The translations under genes were made by a program, and so were the position numbers. The notes below the pieces were generated by a model. The model was not told the DNA's origin. It did not search any database and saw nothing but the letters and a program-made list of their open reading frames with translations. Below are positions 1-6,924 of a stretch of 22,138 bases of DNA, one piece after another. Origin of the DNA: CAZMGT01 sp964565895 (GTDB lineage: Bacteria > Armatimonadota > Zipacnadia > UBA1398 > CAZMGT01). The stretch covers positions 1-22,138 of the forward strand of contig CAZMGT010000060.1 of NCBI GenBank assembly GCA_964565895.1. The letters are read 5' to 3'. How positions within the stretch are numbered: the stretch's first letter is position 1; every line of letters begins with the position of its first letter.

Positions 1-1065
1 TTGCGCATTGTCGCCCCCCGGCCGGGGCAAACGGTGAGCGGCATCGTTACCGTCGCGGCAGAGCTCGTCGGCGACGTGCCGCGGCTATATGTCACGTTTA
101 CGGTCAACGGCAGACTGCGCTGGGGGAGCAATCGTCCGCCGTTTGAGTTTCAGTGGGATACGCGGGGCCTGCCTGCGGGGAAGTATCGGATAACGGTTCA
201 AGGCAGAGAGAGCTTTGCCTCAGAGAAGCGGCTTGAGGACAGCATTGTCGTGTTCGTGGGGGAACGTCCCGCGCGGCCGCAGCGGAGCGCGGGCTATCGC
301 CAAGCAATGGCCGAGCTGGAGCGCGCGCTGGCGCTCGTTCCCACGCAAGAGTGGCTCGACGCAGCGCGGCGGCGGGCGTTTGGCGGGTCCTCCCCCACCC
401 CACCGGCGACCGCGGGCACGCACAGCGCGTGGCGCGAGCTGAAGCGGCCGGAGCCGCAGCAGCCCGTGCAGCCGCGGCCCGCGGCGGGCAAAAAGCGCGT
501 CTGCCTGATTTTCGACGACGGCCCGAACCCGATTATCACGCCGGTAATTCTCTCTATTTTGCGCGAAAAGGGCGTTTGCGCGGGGTTTTTCCTGGTGGGC
601 AAGCAGGCCGAGCGCTACCCGGAGCTGGTGCGCGAGATCGTCGCCGAGGGGCACGAGCTGGGCAATCATACCTACTCCCACTGCAACCTCAACGCAGCGC
701 GGCTGGTGGCCGATATCGAGCGCGAGATTTTGGGCAACAAGGAGCTGCTAGAGCGTATCGCAGGGGTGCCCGTGCCCTATGTCCGGGCGCCGGGGGGCCA
801 TTGTAATTCGCGCGTGCGGCTAGTAATCGCGCGCAACGGGCTGATCTCCATGGAGAAGTGCTTTAACACGTGGGGGCTGATGAAGCTTTCGCCGGAGGAG
901 ATTGCTCGGCGGACGGTAGAGAGCGCGCACGACGGCTCGCTTATTTTGCTACACAACGGCGAGGACAAGACGGTGTTTGCTTTGCCGTTGATCATCGACG
1001 GCCTGCGCAAGCGCGGGTTTGAGTTTATCACTGTTTCGGAATGGAACCGGCTACAAGGGCGCTAG
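1..1065 (+). CDS. Polysaccharide deacetylase (NodB domain) with N-terminal Ig-like domain; 5' end probably cut
   Basis: This is a carbohydrate esterase 4 type deacetylase, a family that removes N-acetyl (or O-acetyl) groups from cell-wall or extracellular polysaccharide. Residues about 1-90 look like a bacterial Ig-like domain of the kind found in secreted enzymes (SPxxG-type start, then FEFQWDTRGLPAGKYRITV). A Pro/Ala-rich linker (about 125-162) follows. The NodB domain shows the metal and catalytic motifs: FDDGP with D172/D173, HTYSH with H223 and H227, RAPGG near 262, and LLHNG near 316. The first codon visible is TTG at base 1, with no upstream sequence and no signal peptide. The real start, probably with a secretion signal, is therefore likely outside the window. 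Its 3' end overlaps the next gene by 25 bases, suggesting one transcript with the glycosidase. The class is well supported; the substrate is unknown. Confidence 0.88.
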   Translation: MRIVAPRPGQTVSGIVTVAAELVGDVPRLYVTFTVNGRLRWGSNRPPFEFQWDTRGLPAGKYRITVQGRESFASEKRLEDSIVVFVGERPARPQRSAGYRQAMAELERALALVPTQEWLDAARRRAFGGSSPTPPATAGTHSAWRELKRPEPQQPVQPRPAAGKKRVCLIFDDGPNPIITPVILSILREKGVCAGFFLVGKQAERYPELVREIVAEGHELGNHTYSHCNLNAARLVADIEREILGNKELLERIAGVPVPYVRAPGGHCNSRVRLVIARNGLISMEKCFNTWGLMKLSPEEIARRTVESAHDGSLILLHNGEDKTVFALPLIIDGLRKRGFEFITVSEWNRLQGR

Positions 1066-3608
1066 GAACTCTGCGAGAGAAGCGGTGTGCGCCGAGGGTT
1101 TGGGCAGCGGCGCTAATTTTTGTCTGCGCGCCGGCGTGGGCGGTGTTTGAGCTGGCAGGGCGGCCGGCGGACGATTTCCCTGAGGCAAGCATTGTTGATT
1201 TTTCGTTTATCCTCGCTCCACCGGCGGGGAGATATGGGTTTCTCAGCGCGGGCGAGGATGGGCATTTTTACTTTCAAGAGGGGCGCAGGGCGCGGTTTTT
1301 CGGGGTAAACATCGCCAAGCAGGGCGTGTTTGCCGACCAAGAAACGATAAAGCGCGTGGCCAACGTATTGGCCCGCGCGGGGATAAACCTCGTCCGCTTT
1401 CACCATTTTGACGGCAAAGAGGGGCTTCTGGACGGGGCGCGCGACGACCCCCTGGGCTACTTCAACGCAAAAAAGCTTAACGCGCTGGACTTTTGGGTGG
1501 CTACACTGGCCCAGCGCGGGATCTACGTCTACCTCGACCTGCTTGATTATCGCGAGTTTTCCGCAGAAGAGGGCGTGCGCCAGGCGGAGCTTTTGGGCCG
1601 CGGGGCAAAGCCCTGCGCGGTGTTTGACCAGCGGCTAATTGAGCTGCAAAAGGAGTATGCTACGCGGCTGCTCCGCGACCACGTGAACCCGTACACGGGC
1701 CGATGCTTCGCCGACGACCCCGCCGTGGCGTTCGTGGAGATCTTCGACGAAAACGGGCTTTTCGCGCGGCGTACGGAGCTGCTCGACCTTCCCTCGTTCT
1801 ATCGCCGCGAGCTTACCGCGCAATGGAACGAGTGGCTGGCCAAGCGCTATGGGACGACGGAGCGCTTGCGCGCAGCATGGACGGGGCCGGATGGGCAAAG
1901 CGCGCTGCTGCCCTATGAGTCGCTGGAGAAGCGCAACGTGCGCCTGCCTGTGATGAGCCTGCGCCCCCTGGCGAGCAGCACGGAAAGCCGCGGGCGCGAG
2001 GGACGGGCGCGCAAGTGCGACGGGGCGCTGTTTTTCTACGACGTGCATCGGCGCTTTTTCCGCGACATGCGCGAGCATCTGCGGAGCATCGGGGTGAAGG
2101 TCCCCATAGGCGCGGTGGGCTCGTTGTATGAGCTGCCGGACCTGAAGGCGATTGCCGATAGCCTGGACTACGTGGGGACCAACTTCTACTGGGACCACCC
2201 AAGCTGGGAAGAGGGGCGGGCGTGGGAGCCACCGTTTTTCTTCGCGAACAGCAACCCCCTGCGCGAAACGGGGGCGAGCTCGGCGGCGTGCCGCATTGCC
2301 GCGGCGCATATTGCGCAAAAGCCGCTTGTTGTGCGCGAGTGGTCCTATTGCTGGCCGAATGAGCATCGCGCCGCGGGGACTGTGGAGCTCTGCGCGCTGA
2401 GCGCGCTGCAGGATGTGGACGCGATAATTGCCTTTACCTACGACGTGCCCGAAGAGGCGGGGGGTATTGGGTTTTTCGACATTCACCGCGACCCGCTGCG
2501 CTGGGGGATTATGAGCTATTTAGCAAAGGCGTTTTGCCAAGGCGAGATTGCCCCGGCGCGGGCCACGGCGGAGATCGCCTATTCGCACACGGACACGTTC
2601 AGCTTCTTCGGCTACCTAACGCCGCTGTATCGCCTGGCGAACGTGTGCCGCGTGCAGAACAGGTTTTACGAGGGGGCGTGGGAGGGCCGGGCGGACGTGA
2701 CCATCGCTTCCGGGCGCACGGCGGGCGGCGCGCTGCGCGGAAAGAACCTTGTCATCCACAACGAAAGCCGGCTGTGCGACCTGAAAGGGAGCGAGGCGGG
2801 GGTGGATTTGTGCGCGCGGAGCGGATATGCCATCGCCCCATACTGGCCCGAGGAAGAGGAGGAGCAGACGGGCGACGCTTTGCCGCCAGGCGAAGGGTTT
2901 GACTTGGGGGCCGTGCGCCGGGCGGGCTATGCCCCCGTGGGAGCGCAGGCGGGGAAGGGGTTTGCCCTGGGCTTTTACGACGCGGCGAAAAACAACTACG
3001 TGTTTCGCCGGGCGAGTAGCGAGCTCGTGCTCCGCTGCGCGCTGGAAGTGCTGCGCAACAGCGGCGGGGAGCAGCGCGCGGTGGGAAAGCTGGGCAACGG
3101 GCGGTTTGTCTCGGACACGGGGGAGATCGTGCGCAACGCGCGCGAGGGCGTTCTGCGCGTGGTTGCCCCGCGGTTTGTGGCAATTGCGAACTGCCGTTCG
3201 CCATATCGCGATCTTGCCGCGGGGCCGGTGGAGGTGCAGGGCGGGCCGGGGATTTACGTTCTTGTGGCGACGAGCCTCGACGGGCGGCCATTGGCTGAGG
3301 CGCAGCGGTTTTGCCTGAAAATGGTTACCCGCGCGCAAAACGAAGGGCAACGGGTGGCGGCGGTTCCCTGGGGGCCGAAGAGGTTTGTCATTTCCGCGCA
3401 GGGAGGGCCGAAGGTGCGCACCATGGGCCGGCCGTGGGGCGGGATTATGCGCATTATGTTCTGCGGCAAGGAGCTGCTCCGAACGTACCTCCGCGATGGG
3501 ACGTGGGAGCTGTTCGTCGATGGCGAGCGCGCGCTGCTTTGGTGCGACACGCCGGAGATAGGGTTTGTCTTTCGGGAAAAGGAGCTGGTCGTTACGGGGG
3601 AGCAATAA
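1041..3608 (+). CDS. Secreted clan GH-A (GH5-like) glycoside hydrolase
   Basis: An 855-residue exported enzyme likely to cleave a beta-linked glycan. After a basic N-region there is a hydrophobic stretch and an Ala-x-Ala site (about residues 20-34), so it carries a signal peptide. Residues about 45-490 read as a TIM barrel of the cellulase/GH-A clan: FFGVNIAKQG and NLVRFHHFD on early strands, VEIFDENGLF with E237 as probable acid/base, and VVREW with E433 as probable nucleophile. In most GH-A enzymes the acid/base is preceded by Asn; here it is Asp236. The last 350 residues are beta-rich with no domain I recognise. The ATG at 1041 is the only good start before the signal peptide, but its ribosome site is weak, so translation may depend on coupling to the overlapping deacetylase. 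Family membership is fairly secure; exact GH family and substrate are not. Confidence 0.8.
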   Translation: MEPATRALGTLREKRCAPRVWAAALIFVCAPAWAVFELAGRPADDFPEASIVDFSFILAPPAGRYGFLSAGEDGHFYFQEGRRARFFGVNIAKQGVFADQETIKRVANVLARAGINLVRFHHFDGKEGLLDGARDDPLGYFNAKKLNALDFWVATLAQRGIYVYLDLLDYREFSAEEGVRQAELLGRGAKPCAVFDQRLIELQKEYATRLLRDHVNPYTGRCFADDPAVAFVEIFDENGLFARRTELLDLPSFYRRELTAQWNEWLAKRYGTTERLRAAWTGPDGQSALLPYESLEKRNVRLPVMSLRPLASSTESRGREGRARKCDGALFFYDVHRRFFRDMREHLRSIGVKVPIGAVGSLYELPDLKAIADSLDYVGTNFYWDHPSWEEGRAWEPPFFFANSNPLRETGASSAACRIAAAHIAQKPLVVREWSYCWPNEHRAAGTVELCALSALQDVDAIIAFTYDVPEEAGGIGFFDIHRDPLRWGIMSYLAKAFCQGEIAPARATAEIAYSHTDTFSFFGYLTPLYRLANVCRVQNRFYEGAWEGRADVTIASGRTAGGALRGKNLVIHNESRLCDLKGSEAGVDLCARSGYAIAPYWPEEEEEQTGDALPPGEGFDLGAVRRAGYAPVGAQAGKGFALGFYDAAKNNYVFRRASSELVLRCALEVLRNSGGEQRAVGKLGNGRFVSDTGEIVRNAREGVLRVVAPRFVAIANCRSPYRDLAAGPVEVQGGPGIYVLVATSLDGRPLAEAQRFCLKMVTRAQNEGQRVAAVPWGPKRFVISAQGGPKVRTMGRPWGGIMRIMFCGKELLRTYLRDGTWELFVDGERALLWCDTPEIGFVFREKELVVTGEQ

Positions 3609-3686
3609 CTGTTTTGCGCGCGGGGAGGACAAGCGTGGGCTATATCCGAAGAATATGAAAAAATGTGCAACGGCGCGCGCGGGCGG

Positions 3687-3715
3687 TTGCCTGTTTGGTG
3701 CGCGTCAGATATAGT
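3687..3715 (+). promoter_or_regulatory. Sigma-A-type promoter for the exported protein at 3867
   Basis: The hexamers TTGCCT (3687-3692) and TATAGT (3710-3715) are separated by exactly 17 bases. Each is one or two bases from the housekeeping consensus. Transcription would start near 3722 and give a leader of about 145 bases. It lies in the 258-base gap after the glycosidase gene, where no terminator is obvious. Confidence 0.5.
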
Positions 3716-3728
3716 TGTTCGCGTTCGG

Positions 3729-3832
3729 CCGCGGGGTAGTTTTGCCCGCGGTGAACAAGCTGTTTGCGCGCGGCATTTGATATAGGAGCGTTTTCAGCGA
3801 CGGCGGGCCAGCGCGCAGCCGGGGCGCTGGTC
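3729..3832 (+). promoter_or_regulatory. Structured leader with two hairpins
   Basis: Two stem-loops lie between the predicted promoter and the start at 3867. The first pairs CCGCGGG (3729-3735) with CCCGCGG (3745-3751) around a 9-base loop. The second pairs GGCCAGCGC (3806-3814) with GCGCTGGTC (3824-3832), nine pairs including one G-U, also around a 9-base loop. Neither is followed by a T run, so they do not look like terminators. A role in mRNA stability or cis-regulation is possible; I do not recognise a riboswitch class. Confidence 0.35.
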
Positions 3833-3866
3833 GGTTGACTTCGTCGTTCCGGCGGGAGGATTGGCG

Positions 3867-4886
3867 ATGAAGCGAATCGCACTGGTCGTTGTCCTGGCCG
3901 CGACGTTGTCGATTCTCGCATGCGGGGTAAGCTACGGCTGGTGGCTGGAGACGCAGCTTGCCGGGATAAGGCTGGGCGACCCGGCGATGGTCTTGCTCGA
4001 TGAGCCGGGCTACGGCAACCCGGATGGGATTATCGTGACCACGGCGCGGGGAGCGCCGGCGGCGACCGTCGCGCCCGGTGGAGCGCCCGCTGCTGGGGAG
4101 GAAGCTGCGGCCCCAGAAGAGGAGGCCGCCGCTGAGGAGGAGGGCGCTGTCGAGGAGGAGGCCCCTGGCCCGCGGCCGCCTTTGGGAATGGCCCGCGGCT
4201 ACGGCAATATCCCGCCCGCGGTAGGCGTGCAGCTAGGCATGGGGCTCGTGGCTCCCGGGTTCGGGACGGAGCTCCAGCTCGCCGGGCCGACGCTCACCCC
4301 GAGCCAATATGCCGCGCCGGCGCTGCAGGCGGCAGGCGCCACGGCCCTGCAGCAGGCGCAGGCCGGCGCCGGTGTTCCCGTTACCCTGCCCGGCGGCGCG
4401 GAGGGCTTGCTCACCGGCCCCGCCTCGGGCGTGGGCGTGTTCCCAGACTGGGTGCTCTCGGTGTGGTTTGACCTGCGCGACGACGAGATCGAGTGGTTCT
4501 ACATTCGCCAGGGCGTCGCCGTAGGCGTGGTCATTAACAAGAACACGTGGAAGATTACCGCCATTTCCGTAGCCGGCGACAAGTGCGACTTCGCGCGCAC
4601 GGCAAATTGGCAGCCGCACCGCTACATTAAGCTGGGCGACAGCTTTAAGCGCGTCATCCAGCGCTACGGCTACCCGCACGATATCGAGACGTTCGTCGGC
4701 GGCGGGCAGTGGACATCGCCGATCAGCAGCGGTTCGCTGACGTTTGGCACGGTAACGAATGAGTTCCGGCGCGACGTTATCCTGTGGTATCACGAGACAC
4801 GCGGCGATAAGCAGTGCAACATTGCGTTTACTCTGCATGACATGAAAGTCACGCGGATCCACATTTGGATCCCCGATGTGACGTAG
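3867..4886 (+). CDS. Exported protein of unknown function with two LGD/GYP motifs
   Basis: I do not recognise this 339-residue protein. The ATG at 3867 is chosen over the TTG six bases earlier because GGAGGA (3855-3860) lies six bases upstream of it. Residues 4-24 form a signal sequence; the Cys at 19 sits in a poor lipobox (ILAC), so lipidation is uncertain. Residues about 61-105 are a low-complexity Ala/Pro/Glu linker. Two segments resemble each other: 34-57 (IRLGDPAMVLLDEPGYG then NPDGI) and 254-276 (IKLGDSFKRVIQRYGYPHDI). Similar motifs (LG, spacer, YG.P) occur in small BamE/SmpA-like envelope proteins, so an envelope role is plausible but not shown. The C-terminal 140 residues look like a folded mixed alpha/beta domain. 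It is a single-gene unit with its own promoter and terminator. Confidence 0.7.
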   Translation: MKRIALVVVLAATLSILACGVSYGWWLETQLAGIRLGDPAMVLLDEPGYGNPDGIIVTTARGAPAATVAPGGAPAAGEEAAAPEEEAAAEEEGAVEEEAPGPRPPLGMARGYGNIPPAVGVQLGMGLVAPGFGTELQLAGPTLTPSQYAAPALQAAGATALQQAQAGAGVPVTLPGGAEGLLTGPASGVGVFPDWVLSVWFDLRDDEIEWFYIRQGVAVGVVINKNTWKITAISVAGDKCDFARTANWQPHRYIKLGDSFKRVIQRYGYPHDIETFVGGGQWTSPISSGSLTFGTVTNEFRRDVILWYHETRGDKQCNIAFTLHDMKVTRIHIWIPDVT

Positions 4887-4909
4887 TAGGCGCGAGAGCT
4901 CGTTAAGTT

Positions 4910-4945
4910 GGCCCGGCAGGAACTGCGGCCGGGCCTTTTCTGTTG
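4910..4945 (+). terminator. Rho-independent terminator between the exported protein and dnaG
   Basis: GGCCCGGC (4910-4917) pairs perfectly with GCCGGGCC (4928-4935) around a 10-base loop, and the stem is followed by a T-rich tract (TTTTCTGTTGTTATTTT). It lies 23 bases after the stop at 4886. It also argues against any dnaG start upstream of it. Confidence 0.85.
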
Positions 4946-5036
4946 TTATTTTCCGGACAGAGCAGAGGGCGGAGAAGGATTTACTGGCGCGCTGGGGAAT
5001 AAGGTTTTGCGCGAGACCTTCGAGGGGTGGTGCCGC

Positions 5037-6896
5037 TTGTCTGCTTTCCCCGATGCGAGCGGCGCCCTAGATGCGCAGGAGCTTAAGCAGCGGCTGGACA
5101 TTGTCGAGGTTGTCTCCGAGTATGTGAAGCTGAAGAAGACGGGCAAGAACTACGTCGGGCTGTGTCCCTTTCACACGGAGACCAAACCGTCGTTTACCGT
5201 GAGCCCAGACCGCGGACTGTTCTACTGCTATGGCTGCCAGACGGGCGGCGACGTTATCACCTTCGTGGAGAAGGTAGAGAACCTGAGCTTCGTCGAGGCA
5301 GCGGAGCGCTTAGCCCAGCGCATCGGGGCGCACTTTGCCGCGCGAGGCGACTATGCTCAGCGGGCCGCCCTGCGCCAGTGGCTGCACGCGGCCAACCGCA
5401 TGGCCGCCGTCTACTATGCGCGGCTATTGGCGCAGTCGCCGCGCGCGGAAGTTGCCCGGCGATATATCGCGCAGCGCAAGATCGCGCAGGCCAGTGTGGA
5501 ACAATTTATGCTCGGCTATGCCCTGCCCGAGTGGGAGGACCTGCGCCAGCTCGCGCGGAGAAAGGGGTTTAGCGACCGCGATCTGGTGCAGGCGGGCCTG
5601 TGCGTTGCGCGCGAGAGCGGCGCCGGCTGCTACGACCGGTTTCGCGGGCGGCTGATGTTTCCTATTTTCGACGCCCAGGGAAACGTCGTTGGCTTCGGCG
5701 CGCGGGCGCTGGGCGACGACGAGCCGAAATATATCAACTCGCCGGAGACGGCGATATTTCAAAAGGGCAAGCTTGTTTATGGTTTGCGCCAGGCGGCCCC
5801 GGCGATAAAAGGCGAGGATTATGCCGTGGTTGTCGAAGGATATACGGACGTTATCGCCTGCCACGAGGCGGGCGTTAAAAATGTGGTGGCCACGCTGGGG
5901 ACGGCGCTCACCGCGGACCACCTGCGGCTTTTGCGGCGATATTGCTCGCGCGTGGTCCTGGCGTTCGACGCGGACCAGGCGGGCGTAGCTGCCGTGCTGC
6001 GCAATGTGCCGCAGCTTGAGCGGACGGGCATGGATGTTCGCGTAGCCGCGCTCCCCGAGGGCTCGGACCCGGACCAAATGGTTCGCGAGCGAGGCCCGGA
6101 GGCGCTGCTTAAGCTCGTGCGCGGGGCTGTGCCCCTCGTACACTTTGCTATCGACAGGCTAATCGCCGCGCAGCGCGGAGCAGGGCCGCGCTGGCGGCAG
6201 CAGGCGGCGCGGGCGATCGTTGAGTTGCTGAGCGAGCTCGCCGACGAAGTGGCCACGGAGGATTATGTGGCCTATGCCGCGGGGGAGCTCGCCGGCGAGG
6301 ACCTCGCCCGCGCGGGAGCGAACGAGCAGGCGCTGGCCAACCAGGTACGGTTGGCGCGGCGCCGCGGGCGCCGGCGGCGCGTGGGGGAGAGGGGCAGCGC
6401 GGAGGAGGCGGCCACGGCAAGCGCGGCGGCGACGGCTCAGGCGCTCGAAGCCGCGCCGCGCGGGGTGCTCCTGGCCGAGCGCATTGCCCTGCGCGGGGCG
6501 GCGGAGGACCCCGAAGTGGCGCGCGAGGTGTTCGCCATCTTGCAGCCGGCGGCGTTTTGCGATCCCATCGATCGCGAGTTGGCGGAGCGCGCCGCGGAGG
6601 AGTTGGCGCGCAACGGGAGAATCGAGGCGCGCACGCTGGCCGATGGGCTGAGCAGGGAGGCGGTGGAGCGCTGGGCGGAGATACAGTTGGACGAGGCGGA
6701 GGTGGCCTGCGACGAGCGCTCCGCGGTGGACTGCGCGAGGGAGGTTGCCGACTACCGGAAGCGAATGCGCATGCGCGAGCTGGAGGCAGCGCTGCGCACG
6801 GGCGAGGGTGGCGCAGCGAGCCGAGAGCTGCTTGAGGAATATCAGGAGCTGGTGAGGTATTTCTCGGAGAAGACAGCCCGGCGGTCGTCACTGTGA
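5037..6896 (+). CDS. dnaG: DNA primase DnaG
   Basis: Makes the RNA primers for DNA replication, acting at the fork with the replicative helicase. The N-terminal zinc-binding domain is complete: C43, H46, C64 and C67 in CPFH and CYGC. The RNA-polymerase core follows, with the TOPRIM motifs EGYTDVI (E267) and FDADQAG (D311, D313). The C-terminal 150 residues, from about 475, resemble the DnaB-binding domain (LLAERIALRG, then a helical bundle). The frame is open from 4908, but that start lies in the terminator and adds an unrelated N-terminus. TTG at 5037 follows a G-rich ribosome site (5022-5030) and gives 619 residues, normal for the family. A TTG at 5007 is a weaker alternative. A basic/Ala-rich region near 440-475 looks like a linker. 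It is 28 bases upstream of rpoD, the usual primase/sigma arrangement. Confidence 0.95.
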   Translation: MSAFPDASGALDAQELKQRLDIVEVVSEYVKLKKTGKNYVGLCPFHTETKPSFTVSPDRGLFYCYGCQTGGDVITFVEKVENLSFVEAAERLAQRIGAHFAARGDYAQRAALRQWLHAANRMAAVYYARLLAQSPRAEVARRYIAQRKIAQASVEQFMLGYALPEWEDLRQLARRKGFSDRDLVQAGLCVARESGAGCYDRFRGRLMFPIFDAQGNVVGFGARALGDDEPKYINSPETAIFQKGKLVYGLRQAAPAIKGEDYAVVVEGYTDVIACHEAGVKNVVATLGTALTADHLRLLRRYCSRVVLAFDADQAGVAAVLRNVPQLERTGMDVRVAALPEGSDPDQMVRERGPEALLKLVRGAVPLVHFAIDRLIAAQRGAGPRWRQQAARAIVELLSELADEVATEDYVAYAAGELAGEDLARAGANEQALANQVRLARRRGRRRRVGERGSAEEAATASAAATAQALEAAPRGVLLAERIALRGAAEDPEVAREVFAILQPAAFCDPIDRELAERAAEELARNGRIEARTLADGLSREAVERWAEIQLDEAEVACDERSAVDCAREVADYRKRMRMRELEAALRTGEGGAASRELLEEYQELVRYFSEKTARRSSL

Positions 6897-6924
6897 CGTT
6901 TTCGGCGAGAGGGATGAGGTAGGG

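Noticed and set aside
2616..3632. A 338-codon minus-strand open frame opposite the glycosidase
   Set aside because: No domain or export signal, biased Arg/Pro/Ala composition, and fully antisense to a well-supported gene.
4908..5036. Longer dnaG N-terminus from the TTG at 4908
   Set aside because: It would start inside the intrinsic terminator and its 43 extra residues resemble nothing in DnaG.
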